A stretch of 64,000 nt of DNA from Cristatella mucedo. Taxonomy: Eukaryota > Bryozoa > Phylactolaemata > Cristatellidae. The stretch lies in NCBI GenBank assembly GCA_009760855.2, contig WPIO01000103.1:775001-839000 (forward strand). Reading direction: 5' to 3'. Shown in pieces: positions 23,144 through 42,886 of the stretch (its first letter is position 1; each line of letters starts with the position of its first letter). The notes below the pieces were generated by a model. It was not told the DNA's origin. It saw nothing but the letters and a program-made list of their open reading frames with translations, and did not search any database. A program made the position numbers and the translations under genes.

Positions 23144-23208
23144 ATTATAATAATAATAATAATACATTTTTATAGCACCCTCAGAGAACTGAATCTCTCT
23201 CACACACG

Positions 23209-23275
<67 letters not shown>

Positions 23276-24200
23276 GGCACTTTACAGAGATGCATGTAAA
23301 ACGTTACGAAATATTTGGTGGTTTAATCCGAAAGCAGATACATGCACACGAAAGACTAGTCTCAAAGACCCACTAAATGTTGCAATAAACAGGTGCGTTG
23401 TAAGCTTCTTTGAAATGTCGTCACGTCAGAGAACGTTGTAACGTGCGTCGGTAGTGAGTTCCAGGCGTTTGGAGCATAGGAACTAAAGGTAAGGTCTCCA
23501 ACAGTTTTGAGGTTCGTATTAGGTGTGGCTAAACCATTCGAGTCAGAACAGAGGTTATACGATTCTTCGCCTGGTGGGTATGTTCTGATGGGTAGGCCTG
23601 GAGCCAGAGAATAAAGGAATTTAAAAGTAAGTGATAGAACCTTGAAGTCAATACGCTGCTTGATTGGGAGCCAGTGCAGGTCGGCGAGAAGTGGTGTGAT
23701 GTGGCAACTCTGATCCTCACGAAAAACGAGCCTAGCTGCAGAGTTATGCACAAACTGTAAGTACCCGATTGCACACCCCGGTATACTAGCAAGCAGTGAT
23801 TTACATCAGTCAAGACGTAATACCACTAATGCATGGAGCAGTTTGGATGTAGTATCCCTAAGCAAGCCCTAATTTTAGCAATGTTCATGTAGCTGAAAAT
23901 TGGAAAACTTGACTGTAGAGCTTGTTTGGTCATCTCATTAAAGCTCACTATGGAACAGGGCACCTAGATCACGTCTAGATTGAACAGGAGACAGGCTGAC
24001 GGTGCCGATTTTGAGCGTTAGTCTTTCCAATTTCTAGATTACCCTTGGTATAAGCTACATCATAACAAGAAATTTAGTTTTATTATCATTCAATTTAAGA
24101 GGTTTTGCAGCCATTCACATGCGGATGTCATCAATACATGTAGCAATGGAGTGTAGAGAATTCGACGTGCCGGAAAGCTGGCAGGGATCTATTGTGGCAC
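23144..24200 (-). mobile_element. F1 LINE 3' part, split by (TC)n
   Basis: A minus-strand F1 copy: ATT tail complement at 23146-23165, 3' end expanded into (TC)n, C-terminal coding remnant at 23362-23751 (LVFREDQSCHITPLLADLHW is the longest clean stretch), and further coding remnant to about 24190. Its counterpart on the other side of the inverted duplication is the plus-strand F1 at 55480-56470. Confidence 0.8.
23213..23274. repeat. (TC)n microsatellite
   Basis: Pure TC repeat inserted exactly where F1 3' ends read AATCTCTCTCTAGGCG. It ends CTCTCTAGGCAC, so it looks expanded from the LINE's own TC run. Confidence 0.95.
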
Positions 24201-24986
24201 ACTCATTCTAGTCAGCTCATGATTGGCCTCTGCGGGTCTTTATTACCGCTTCGAGCATAAAAAGAGCAGCAACGGAGTAAAGAGCAGACGAGCTTTGTAG
24301 GGCTTCAGCAGTCGACGGGTTGTCTGCAAGAGACCGGAATCGTCGCGACAGAGAAGGTTGACGGTTGGATAATGTAGATAACTCCTCGGAATTTCGCTGA
24401 TGAATCACTCGTGCTTATTCGCTTGCATTGGTTTATCGGCACTTTATTTGATATTAATTGTTGACCAAGTGTATGAAGATAGAAATCGAACGGTAAATAG
24501 TAGAGTTAGATTCGCCGATTTAGGGCGCTTTGCAAAGGGCGTATTAATAGTCTCATTGTTCTTATTTTTGCTATTGTTAACCTCAGAATCAAATTCGGGC
24601 GCTAAGCTATGGATCGAATTATTGACGACTTGGATGGCTTCATCAAAAACCCTTTATTTCTTAAATCATTCAAGATACAATCGAATTCTGGACTCGTTTT
24701 TCCTATCACGATGCCAAAAGATGTTGTGCGGTAAGCAGCTCTAATTAAATCAACCTCAATTACGGCACGCATCATCTGGCAAATCTGGAAACAATTTTAA
24801 AGATGGCTGTAAGAGGCTATTCCCACGTAAAGCTAGCGAAGGCGGTGCAACGACGGCGCGTTTACGGGCAGACACTTTTCAATGAAGTTGGCTGAAAATG
24901 TCTCAGCCGCACAGTCGACAGCAGACAAGGGAAACCGCTCAGCGTTGAGCGTCTCGTGCATCCTATTGGCTAAGGTTCAGAACGAG

Positions 24987-25337
24987 CTAGACGGCAGCTG
25001 ACGAGCGCAAAGACGACCCCGCCCTCCGACGATTCCCGAGTAGTTGTGCACTGCGGAGACGGGTGTAGCCTTGTACGTTGGTAGTTGGCCGGATGGATTT
25101 CGCAACTAGTCCTCTCAAAATGACAATCCACCGTGCGTTGTACAGGCCCATTTCGGGAGCTTGTACGTGAACAAACTGGCATTCCCTGAGCGCATACCTG
25201 AGTTTTGAGCTCGTGTTTCCAAGCGAGTCTTGTGGGCTCAAGCAGTCGTAGGACGACTGGGTGCAGCTCAAGATGAGATGCAGCACATTCTCCGGGACGT
25301 TAACGCGGACACACTCCGGGCAGTATAATCGCTGCAT
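24987..25337 (-). other. unidentified 116-residue frame, partly conserved in the other arm
   Basis: The translation begins MQRLYCPECVRVNVPENVLH. The mirrored region at 54031-54213 (plus) encodes a shorter frame beginning MQRLYC with PENV and ILSSTH-type matches, then diverges. No known domain recognised. It may be an exon remnant or chance conservation of duplicated DNA. Confidence 0.25.
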
Positions 25338-25980
25338 GCTTATCCAATCTTAAAATAAGTTAAGCTAGGTATAAATATGAATAGAAAAAAACCTACTATC
25401 TTAATTGTAACAACAGAGCAAACAGATGAGTTATTGAAATGTGCTAACGTTTTGTTTCGGTGGTTTACTTGCGAGTGGCGTTGACCGGTTCAACACAAAC
25501 GCTAGAACCAGCATGGCTGCAGTCGGCCATGCGTGATCCTGCCACACAAGCATTTCTCTGACTAAGAAGGCCCTTGCAACCTTGTCTCGTTCAGAGAACC
25601 TTCGAAAATCTTGATCCGACTGGAACGTCTCGCGTGGCCTCGTGACAGTTCTTCCGTTTTAGAGCTGAATCCCTTGCGGAAAGAAGGTAGAGTCGTGAAT
25701 TAATAATAAACCGTGCGCAAAGCACCCCTAGAGAACTGAAGCTCTTTCCAGGTGCTTCACGCAGGCTGGATAGAAGGCATGTGAGTGTACAGCTCGTTAT
25801 CTTTATCCTTACTCAGTTCAGCACAGTGTGCCAACGACTGCCCGCTATTGCTATAGCACCCTACAGACCAATTAAGGCTGCTCGCTACTGGTGGCACTTT
25901 TCTCTCGCAAAACGAAAACGTGAAGCCCGTTATATCGGGACACAGAAAGCTGTAACCACTACACTGCCACTGGGCTTGAC

Positions 25981-26265
25981 TCCCCGAGAACTACTCTCCA
26001 ATTGCCGACTATGGCACATCCTTTTCAGCGGTCCTGAGCTGCTACTTCTATACTACTCACTACCTCAACTACTCTCCTGACTCTGCTATGCTTCCCACTT
26101 TCTCTCTGTTGCGTGAGACGAAGTCTGTTGGCTACCGAATGCGTACCGAAAGCCGCTTAGGCTGTGAGTGCGCTATACAAAACTCTCCTGCGTAACACCC
26201 ACATGGTCTTTATGACTTTGTGGAGTTACTGACGGAGATACATTACATTACATTGCATTCACTCA
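25981..26265 (+). mobile_element. F2 LINE 3' end, left-arm-specific insertion
   Basis: It starts after CCACTGGGCTTGAC and ends with F2's CACATGGTCTTTATGACTTTG, GACGGAGATACATTACATTA and a CATTA-type tail. In the mirrored arm (about 53355-53400) the same flanks are joined without it (CCCAGTGGC close to GAGTGACTG), so it inserted after the duplication. Confidence 0.8.
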
Positions 26266-27570
26266 TGTGTTTCTAAATGAAGTACTTTCTTGCGCTTATC
26301 AGCGTTAGTAGCGAGCAACGAGTGAGTCTCCACTGCTTTGAAACAACTTCTTTAAGTTTTTTCTCTCTGCAGCTAGGCTACGTACACTGTACCGAGCTCA
26401 TCTAATGATGTCTCGCTATCAGCGTTCAGTTTCCCAATCTACGCCTCCAGCCTAGGCTGTAATTGTTGTCCTATCCAGGAGTTTGCATACGTAGCAAGCG
26501 ACAGTGACGTCAGCGCCAGGATCGTACGCCTCCAATCGCCAGGGCTCAATCAACAATTCCATGTCTGCCGCCATTGATAAGGTGGATGGCGTAGTACTCG
26601 GCTGGCTGTTAGCATGGATTGGGCGCAGGCCTGGAAAGCCAAGATACGGGGCTGATAAGTGACCAGTTGTCAATGATAGCCAGTAACATTGTGCGTGGCA
26701 TAGCCAGTAACATAGTGGGTGGCATCACCTGAAAGAAAATGCTATGTCAACTGTGACCTCTTGCAACAAGAAAGCAGCTCATTTGGAGTTAGTCCGAACA
26801 CGTTCGGAGTTTTACTCATCCAGACTAACTACTGAAGACTTACTATATGCTACTAACTACCAATGCAGTCCGAGAAAGACTACTTGATGTACATTTGTTT
26901 GAGATCCTTTGTGGGGATGCTGACATCTATGCTCTCTGGCGAGAGTGTTATCAGCACACCATACGTGCGAACAACCATCGTTCTAATAGTGCATGCCCAG
27001 CTAATCGCGAGCTATCAATGCTGCTATGTTAGTAAAAGTCTTGCGTTGAGTAGCCATGTCATTTTTATAGAGCCCTAAGTGAATCAAATCTCAATCCAGG
27101 TGTTTTGTAGCATTCTTTGAGAGAATAACCAAGAGTTAACGCCAAGCGAGACATAATATTTAGACAGCCGGATTAAATTACACCTTCGGACAGGTGGAGC
27201 CGCTGATTTGAAGGACCCCTGATTAGTAACATTAAATTTAAACATTAAAATTATAGTGGCAACACATTTTTATATCTTTCTCCGAGATGATAGTCTCGCA
27301 ACAGACGCTTGACGTATACTGCAAAGGAAGCATGATCATACTGGTAATGCGAGTAGTGGCAATGTGCATGCACAAGCCAGCAAGCAAGCTAATGTATGCG
27401 AAAACACAAAAGGCAAGTTCGCCTCGGCACAAAGACGTTGAAGAGCCTATTGATGCGATGCGGGATTAAGAGACAAACTATCGCGTCTTCGTTTAATAAG
27501 ACACTATTCGTGCTGAAGTCGGCAGCTAGGCCTCACTGTACTGAAAATCGTAAGTGATCACATAGTGTGG
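26265..27570. other. unannotated duplicated DNA in left arm
   Basis: No gene recognised. 26.3-27.4 kb is recognisably repeated in reverse at about 52.3-53.3 kb. The gene-like frames are short and not conserved. Confidence 0.4.
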
Positions 27571-27850
27571 TACTGCTGACTCAGCTGAGTTTCTCACTTT
27601 CTCCAAAGTGCGTGACGTGAAGTCTGGTGGCGTGACGTCTGCGTACCGAAAGCTGCTTAGTCTTTGAGAGCGCTATATACAACTATAAAATAAAAATATA
27701 AAACTATAAAATATAAAATATAAAACTATAAAATAATAATGTTAATAATAAATATATAATTCTCCTGATTAACAGCCGCTTATTCTTGTCGACTTCAGGA
27801 AGCTCGAAACGGAGGTACGTTACATTACGTTTTATTCAGGTGATTCGGCG
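27570..27850 (+). mobile_element. F2 LINE 3' end with AT-rich expansion
   Basis: Contains GTGACGTGAAGTCTGGTGGC, GCGTACCGAAAGCTGCTTAG and GGAGGTACGTTACATTACGT, the F2 3' region. A (TATAAAA)-like expansion at 27680-27735 interrupts it. Confidence 0.65.
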
Positions 27851-29034
27851 ACCGTGTTGCTAGTTGTACGCTCCCAAAGTCGCCTCGCACTTCCTGCCGG
27901 CTAGTATCATGATATCCTCTGACTTGAAGGCACCATTGAAGGCACTAAAAACCTGTTAGTCCTAGCATCAGCTTATTTTGAGTGACTATTCCTCAGCCCA
28001 CTTGTGCCTACTGACGCTGTGCGTTGTGTTACTAACATGTTGACATGCTCCTTTTGAAACCTTTCCGCTAAACGTGAAGTGCCTAGAAGTAGACTTAGTT
28101 TCTTTTAAGTGCAATAAAATGAATGTCCTTGATGCTATTGAAATTGACAGTAAATGTCGACCAAGCTCTTCGCATCTCTAGTTCACTTCTAAAATGCAGA
28201 GAATTGTCGTGTAAGGTGAGGCTAAGAGAAGCTTAACATTTGTACTGCTTTGTACACTAAATTTTGAAGGTTAGACAAAGAGTGTAGCACGTGGATTACT
28301 TCATCCATCCTGATTACTTTGGGCCCTGGCTCTTATGTAACGGCGCATCGACCGAGATACCGGTAGCTATCTATGTGTACAACTGGAAGCTCTGAAGGTA
28401 CTGCTAATTGTCAGCTGCCGTACTAAGGCCAGCCTTCTTAATAGATCGATGGAATCGCAATTAGTCTAGGAGTCCCTGGTTAGTGAGCTCATGCTAACTA
28501 CAGATATGAGGCAAGCCAAATAGTAAGTCCATAACATTCTTGCTAGGCATTTTGGTCAAGTATGTGGCTTAATAAACTAAGGAAAGACTAAACTCACGAA
28601 ATTGTTCTATTAGTTCAATATTGGAGCAATTAGATGAGTGCCACTGCATTTTAAAAAAAATCAAGAAGAAGAATTTTGTGTAACCAAAGCTTTATGACCA
28701 AACTTGTATGGTACAATGAACGGCTAGACGGTAATATGGCATAATTTACTAATGAGGCCTGTAACAGTTCGCTGCCCCGGTGCTGATTGCAGCAATGTCG
28801 CCTCTTTCACTCCTCCACCTGTAGAGAGTAGGAATACAAACTCCGCTTGAGCAAAGAAATCGGCCGCTCGCCCACTGGATGCTTTTGCTCAAATCCGCCT
28901 CGCCCGAGACGTTCTGCTGTGCCAGCTCTACTTCCCGGTAGCGAAAATGGCAGCGACACCATCATCAGCAAGCTGGAGATGACCGCCCCCACACCCGTGG
29001 AGCATTGGTGCTGTTGTAGCCTTCAAACAGTGAG
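27850..29034. other. 3' flank of LPMO gene B
   Basis: Similar sequence follows the 3' ends of the other copies: spacer 37270-37990, 61980-62790, and in reverse 50290-51100. Shared words include CTAAGGCCAGCCTTCTTA and TTCTATTAGTTCAAT. It therefore belongs to the LPMO tandem unit, probably 3' UTR plus intergenic DNA. No second gene seen. Confidence 0.5.
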
Positions 29035-37002
<7,968 letters not shown>

Positions 37003-37035
37003 GTTCTTGGGCCTGCACTTCGCTGACCAGGAACT

Positions 37036-38029
37036 GTAGGCTCTTACGGCTGACTGCAAGTTAATATAAAGGCAGCTGGCCTGCTTCGGCGGCTGAGAAG
37101 CTTTCGGAGGCAGCTGGTGTAGCTACAGCAAACAGCCCGATGACCTAACTGTGACGTTTGCCTGCTGCCATCCGTGAGTAGGAATGCCAGAAATGGCTGG
37201 GATTGCTTTTGGTTGCCGTAATGAGTTCCCACTTTGTTTCAATGGCTGGCTGGCTTGCGAATTATTTTGTATGTGAGCCTTAGTGGAAGCGTAACATATG
37301 CGCTGCCTTGTAAACGGAATTTTGAAGCTTTGCATAAGAGCTTAGTACGTGGCTTACTTTATCCTTTCTGATTACTTTATGCCCCTGGCTCTCATGTAAT
37401 GCCGCACCGACCCAGATACTGGTAACTTTTTCGCGTCCACGACTGCAAGCTCTGGAGATTGTGCTGCCAGAGCTAAGGCCATCCTTCTTGATATATTAAG
37501 GATTCGCATTTATTCTGGGAATCCCTGGCCAGCAAGCTCGTGTCAACTACGGATATGCGGCAAGCTAAATGTGAAGGCCACAACTTTCTTGCCGTTCGCT
37601 TTTGCCTGCAGTGTGACTTCGTAAACTAAGGAAAAGCTATACTAATGACTAATGAAGCTGTTCTATGAGCTCAATGCTAGCCCTTTTAGAAGAGTGGTGG
37701 TGCAGTTGTGTCTGAAACGTCTAAAAAATGGAGAAGATATTACCGAAGTTGTGTTACCAAACTGTTTTCATGCAATTAATACCCGGAAGCTCTGCTTGAG
37801 CGAAGAAATCAGCCGCTTGCCCACGGGCCACTCATACTCAAACCCACCTCGCCCGAGACATTCGGCTGCGCCAGCTCTACTGCCCGGTCGCGAAAATAGC
37901 AACGCCCCCATTGTCAGGAAACTCAATATTTCCACCACCCCCCCCAAGTAGGGCAGCACTGCTGCTGCAGCCGTCAAGCAGTGAGCTGGCCGAGAGAGCA
38001 TTCGCGATGCGGCGGAGAACGAAATGGAG
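37036..38029. other. spacer between the inverted arms (LPMO intergenic unit)
   Basis: This sequence runs upstream of gene B exon 1. It matches, in the same orientation, the sequence between X exon 1 and gene D (61755-62830). It starts as promoter/intergenic DNA and ends as the 3' end of the next tandem LPMO copy (E). The minus strand reads CTTTATATTAACTTG about 70 bp upstream of the gene B ATG, a possible weak TATA element. Confidence 0.65.
37650..38029 (-). pseudogene. LPMO copy E, 3'-terminal remnant
   Basis: The minus strand carries the last codons of the six-cysteine module (38029 to about 37990: CCATTTCGTTCTCCGCCGCA then TGCTCTCTCGGC, where B and D read CCATTTTGTCCTCCGTCGCA). The expected TAG is read as CAG. 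The 3' flank follows. Two Cys codons are changed to Arg. Everything 5' of this is missing because the sequence switches to the opposite-strand 5' UTR of copy C at 38029/38030. Confidence 0.75.
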
Positions 38030-38119
38030 TTCCTGGCCAGCGAAGTGCATGCCCATGAACATGGCAAAGGTACTGCCGGTAGCCGCTTGGCTGGGGATGC
38101 TGACTGCCGTGGCGAAGGT

Positions 38120-38420
38120 ATGTAGTGCAGTCAGCTCAGCTTGCAGCGTGCATGGCGCTACCGTCCGATCATGTCTGTAGACGTTGATCGGGTCAGCAAA
38201 CAAATGGATTGTAATGCTAAGACGTGCCAAACTCTTGAAAAAAGATAGAGCGCTACACCACTGTGGACTGCAATGGCGTTGAGTAACCTCTGTATTATTT
38301 TAATTGTCTTTAGCAGGTGCTAGGTCTTCCACCAACCTGCACTAGCTCCCTGTCAAGATGCCTGTTGACTTCATAATTCTGTCACTAAATTTAAATTTTC
38401 AAGTTTCAAGCTTGCTTATA
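38120..38420. other. start of copy C intron 1
   Basis: Follows the GTATGT donor and resembles, in reverse, the sequence left of 36946 (ATGATCGGA/TCCGATCAT; GACCCGATCAG). No other feature. Confidence 0.5.
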
Positions 38421-38810
38421 GCCGTGAAATATCACGAAAGAACAGTCTTGCCTTGCCGAGCGAGCACCAACATCTGCTAACCGTGCCATAAGCCCAACTG
38501 AAAATTGGTGAGTCCTGCCTCCTGTCGGGCAAGGAATTCATTCCACGACGTGGATCATTAGGTGCTCGAATATTGCCACCACCAGTCTCTTTCTGTTTTT
38601 GATCTTGTCAGCACGAAGCTTCCCAGTTTCTTCTTAAAATTCTTTTCCTTTTCGTTCGGTCCCTCACTGTATGCGACGTTTCTGTTGAGTTTCTTGTAGA
38701 GTGCAGCCACTGAGCGGATTTCTTAGCTGCTGGTTTATCTCGTTGTTGTCAGCCCTATTTACGCTTACGTTCTGCCCGCTTTGATACATTTTATTCTTGT
38801 TGGGTTCACC

Positions 38811-38975
38811 TGTCTTATCCAGCCACCGCCCTCTTACGGCCGAGAACAGTGGAACCACTTCCAGTAGCTGTTCCTAAGCTGGTGAGGTGGCCGTGCGGCC
38901 CGGTTCTGCGGTTGTTATATATAAACGGCCTCTGTCTAAGAAGTCTTGATCTGTGCGAGACAAATTGCCCGCGCA
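38811..38975 (+). repeat. 5' LTR of gypsy-type element
   Basis: Begins TGTCTTATCCAGCCACC and ends near TTGCCCGCGCA. A TATATATAAACGG word inside is TATA-like. It is followed after a short gap by AGTGGCGACGAGCTGG, a likely tRNA primer-binding site; I did not assign the tRNA. Confidence 0.7.
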
Positions 38976-39059
38976 AATTAAATAGTGGCGACGAGCTGGA
39001 TTTTCTTTATCTATGGTAACCCGTGAAGGCTTCGTCTCGTTTGATAAGCAAAGATAGGC

Positions 39060-39800
39060 GTTTACCTGGATATGTACGAACAGTACGTGCTAGCTCAGGA
39101 GGTTCCCGCAGATTGCAATAAAGCCGTATTCGTGAGTTCTAACGGAGCTAGGGCATACGAGCTTCTGCGTAGCCTTGTATCACCGGCTAAGTCCGTCGGA
39201 TGAGAGCCTGCTGGAGCTCACGCAGGCACTTTTGGACCATGTTATGCCCGTACCGCTCAAAGTTGCTGAGACCTATCAAGTTCCACTGTCGGCGTCAACG
39301 ACCAGGTGAAACAGCGAGAGAATTTTTAACCACCTTGCGTCTTCTGGCTCGGTATTGCGGATTCGACCAATTCTTTCCGAAAGCTCTGCGAAACCAGCTG
39401 GTATGTGGCCTTTCGTGCGGCGCTACTCGGCAAAGGCTATTGACAGTAAAAAGTCTGACGCTGGAGAGACGCGTTACACATTGCGACAGCGGCGGAGAAG
39501 TCGCACAAAAAGAGGTCGCAGCGAGGTTCCGAGCATTCGACTGCCGAACCGTCGCCTGTTGACAGGATGAGCGGACCGCACTCTACGCCGATTTCCCGCG
39601 AAGGCGCTTCTTGGGGCTCAACGCAGCACGAAAACGAAAATGGCGCAGGTGCCCTCATTACCGCAGCGCATGCCACATCAGCGGGATACAAGGCCATGTT
39701 CAAAGAGTGTATAGATGTAAAGATCGGCATCCAATGCCAACGGCAGGAAAGGCGCCTGCCAGAAAAACAAATTCACACAATTCCGAGGACGTCAGAAAAG
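39060..39800 (+). pseudogene. gag-like region of gypsy-type element
   Basis: One frame at 39200-39562 contains RPGETAREFLTTLRLLARYC and LRNQLVCGLSCGATRQRLL, the usual capsid-region pattern of gypsy gag. Upstream, near 39072, another frame starts the gag. A damaged zinc-knuckle-like CPHYRSACHISGIQGH follows near 39645. Several frame changes and stops separate these pieces. Confidence 0.7.
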
Positions 39801-40099
39801 TGTTAGACGACGTTTTCATTCATTCTGCGAAAAGTGAAGCCCTCCAACCGTGCATGATAATTGGTCAGCGTTGAAGGAGCATCCGGTCACATGGAAATTG
39901 ATACGGGATTGAGCATTTCTACGCTATCCTTGCATGAGTATAAACATGTCTGTCCTCACTTCACCCTGGAACCTTGCGAATAATACGCTACGGCCATGCG
40001 GCGCTACTACGGAAATATCTCCTGTTGGCGTAATTCATCCTCAGGCTGAATACTAACTAAAAAGGGTCCAGTCTCAACTTTTCGTTCTTACCTAAACCG

Positions 40100-41350
40100 A
40101 CGAACCTCTGTGCGGCTGAGAACGAATGGTGGCTTTAATCTCAATATCGACAAGACGGTCTCTGCAAATTTATTGAGAGCATCGAGACTTAGGCGCTCTT
40201 CTACAACAGCACGACGATCTCTTTCACCAGACGCTGGGTAAGTTCAGCAGCGTCAAAGCCAAGTTGCATGTTCGAGAAAATGCTGTACCCGTGCATATTA
40301 AACATCTAACTGTGCCATCGGCAATATGCGAAAAGGTAGATGCTGAGCTAAAAAAATAGCTCTCTGAGGTCATTTTGCAAGTCGAGAGAGCGAATGAGCG
40401 ACTCCAGTAGTACCAGCAATTAAGTCAGACGGCTCGATCTGCCTCTGCGGGACTAGAAAGCGACGCTGAACTCTCAGCTAATAATTGATTAATAATAATG
40501 ATAATAATATACTTTATAAAGCACCCTCAGAGAACTCAATCTCTTTCTTGGCGCTTTACATTTGCTGTAAAGGGAAAAACGATTGAATGGTGAGTAATAT
40601 CGTGCTTGATAAACAACCTGAATAATATGGTTACGGGTGACACCCAGAGGGTCAGCATGCAAGTGTGGTTAGTGGCTGCATGCACAGTGTCAGCACGCAT
40701 AAGCACATGAAAGACGAATCACAGGGTCCACTAAATGCTTTCCTAAATAGGAGCGTTTTTTAGTTCTTTTTAAATGTGGTCAAGTCAGGGGATGTTGAGA
40801 CGCAAGTAGGACGTGAGTTCCAGGCTATAGTAGTATACGAACTAAATGCACGATCTCCAAAGGATTTGAGGATTCATACCCAATGCCTTCGATAGACGAC
40901 TTTCAGGAGAAACTAAATAGAGGGACCTTATTACATAGCCGGACCTATCCCGTGCATTTACGCAGGTCTAACTTGAGGAAAAAGCTTTCCAAAGCTTTCT
41001 CCAAAGCTTTTGTCCCCATTACAACGCACAAACGTTTGTTTAAATACAACCGCTTGCCTTTTGGTGTTGCCTCCGCTCCTTAAATTTAACGCTGGGCTAT
41101 GGATCATTTGTTTTCTGGACTGCCTGGTGTATTGTGCTACTGAGATGACATTTTCGTGACAGGGAAGGACCGAACTTCCCATATGCATAATTTTGCTTCG
41201 GTGTCGGCATACTGCACGGCGCTGGCCTCCGTGTAAGGAGTGAGAAGTGCGCCTTCTTAAAACCGTCATTTGTATACCTTGGGCATCAAATTGACCACAA
41301 CGGCATACACCCAGTGAGGACGAAGTGGCAGCCCTGAAAGACTCCCGCCA
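40100..41350 (+). pseudogene. reverse transcriptase of gypsy-type element, split by F1
   Basis: Before the nested F1, the sequence near 40425 reads KSDGSICLCG (family pattern KxDGSIRLCGD). After it, 40883-41083 reads MPSIDDFQEKL, then THKRLFKYNRLPFGVASAP, a hallmark of gypsy RT. The catalytic region follows near 41140, where the TAC of the Tyr-X-Asp-Asp motif region is followed by a TGA. Not functional. Confidence 0.8.
40490..40875 (-). mobile_element. F1 LINE 3' end nested in gypsy RT
   Basis: Minus strand: AATAATGATAATAATATAC tail, AAGCACCCTCAGAGAACTCA, F1 3' UTR, and C-terminal remnant ending at GGATTTGAGGATTC. The flanking RT codons continue on either side. Confidence 0.85.
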
Positions 41351-41569
41351 CCAACAGACGTCAGTGGCCTCGAATCATGTATAGGGATCGTGTAATACTA
41401 CCTAAAGTTCTTGCCCAACCGGGCACAGGCATTGCACCCCTTGTACGAATTGCTTCAAAAGCAAAGCATGTGGCTATGGACTGCTCGCTGCCAACAGGCT
41501 TTCACAAAAGTTGAGGAGATGATTATTTCCGAAAGCGTAGCGGCAGCATAGAACCATAGATATGTAACG

Positions 41570-41884
41570 ATGGCGCTAGCTTTTGATGCTTCATCTTACG
41601 GTGCGGTTGAATCTCATCGATTAGCTGACGCACAGGAGAGACCCATTATCTTCGCTTCCCGTAAGCTGTCCATAAGCGAGAAAAACAATTCACAGATTGA
41701 GAGCGAGGTCTTGTCACTAATTTTTGGCGCTATGCGTTTACATCTATATTTGTTTAGGCGGAAGTTCCTGCTACTTACCGATCACCGCCCACTTATTACA
41801 ATCCTCGGATCTAAGATGGGAATTCCGCATATTGCTGCCATGCGTATGCAGCGTTGGGCTTCGGTGTTGTCTGCATGCACGTAG
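41570..41884 (+). pseudogene. RNase H domain of gypsy-type element
   Basis: The 104-residue frame has LAFDASSYGAVE (first catalytic Asp), RPIIFASRKLS, an IESEVLSLIFG segment (catalytic Glu) and LLTDHRPLITILG (second Asp). This is the standard gypsy RNase H that degrades the RNA template strand. The frame ends at the connection to integrase. Confidence 0.85.
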
Positions 41885-41889
41885 CGTCG

Positions 41890-42265
41890 AGTACTCTATG
41901 CTTCCTATGACTATGCAAACGGTTCGAGTAGCGCTCAGAAGCGACCCAACAGTGTCGGCTACTTATGACACAATGGTGAGAGAGTGGCCGGCAAGAACTC
42001 CTTCACCAGCCCTGGCCCCATACTACAACAGCAGACAGAAACTGTCAATACATGATGGGTGTCTGCTTCGGGGCACGAGACTAGTCATATCCACTTCCCT
42101 CCGTGGCCAGCTCTTGCATGACGGCCATTTCGGCATAACTAAAATAAAAGTGACTGCTAGAAACTACGTCTGGTGGCCAGGCATAGAAAGTGACATAGAA
42201 TCTGTGTGCCGTAGCTGCCCTCATTGCAGTCAAGTGAGGCATGCACCACCAGCAACCTCGCATAA
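41890..42265 (+). pseudogene. integrase zinc-binding region of gypsy-type element
   Basis: A frame within 41724-42269 contains LLHDGHFGITKIKVTARNYV then WWPGIESDIESVCRSCPHC, the HHCC zinc finger of gypsy integrases (His..His, Cys-x2-Cys). It ends one stop codon before the catalytic core frame. Confidence 0.85.
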
Positions 42266-42886
42266 GTGAAGTGGCCCAGAGGGACCAGTATTCACATTAA
42301 TTTTGCCGGGCCAATAAACAACCACTATTTCCTAATAGTAGTAGATGCGTTCTCGAAGTGGCCCGAAGTGTTCCGCGTTAGGGAGGCAGCGTCTGGGGCC
42401 ACAATCTCGACGCTAAGGACACTCTTTGCCCGATTGGGTCTACCCAGGGTAATTGTGTCTGACAACGGACGGCAGTTCATCTCTCGTGATTTTGCTAGCT
42501 TCCAGCAGGCTAACGGCATCCGGCACTTCCTTTCGGCACTTGATCACCCCCAGAGCAATGGACTAGCTGAGCGCTTTGTACAAACTTTCAAGCGGGCATA
42601 TGATGCAGCTAGTGCAGGTAATTCGCAGCGGCGCATCAACCAATTCCTGCTGAAGTACCGCTCCTCTGGGAATGCCGCGACCGGGTCCAACCCATCGCAT
42701 TTCCTTCTGGGCCAAAACTTGTTCACATGCCTGGACCTGCTTCATCCGGCCACTGAAGGTGCTGCAACGTCTTCATCTTCAATTAGGCCTCATAGATATG
42801 TGAATGGAGACCTGGTGTGGTACGAGGATTGTCGTAACAGGACAAAAATTTGGTCTCCTGGAACCATAAAGGCAGCTAAGGGCTAA
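42266..42886 (+). pseudogene. integrase catalytic core of gypsy-type element
   Basis: 206 open residues. VVDAFSKWPEV supplies the first acidic residue, VSDNGRQFIS the second, and HPQSNGLAERFVQTFKRA the catalytic Glu, spaced as in DD35E integrases. FLLGQNL is the usual downstream motif. The open frame starts after a stop and ends at 42886. A C-terminal continuation (DYVIRHQNQLHRRDLMPY) follows to about 43000. Confidence 0.85.

Noticed and set aside
24400-24744. 114-residue hydrophobic frame as a membrane protein
   Set aside because: The mirrored arm copy (54.8-55.2 kb) has lost the start codon and frame; no family recognised.
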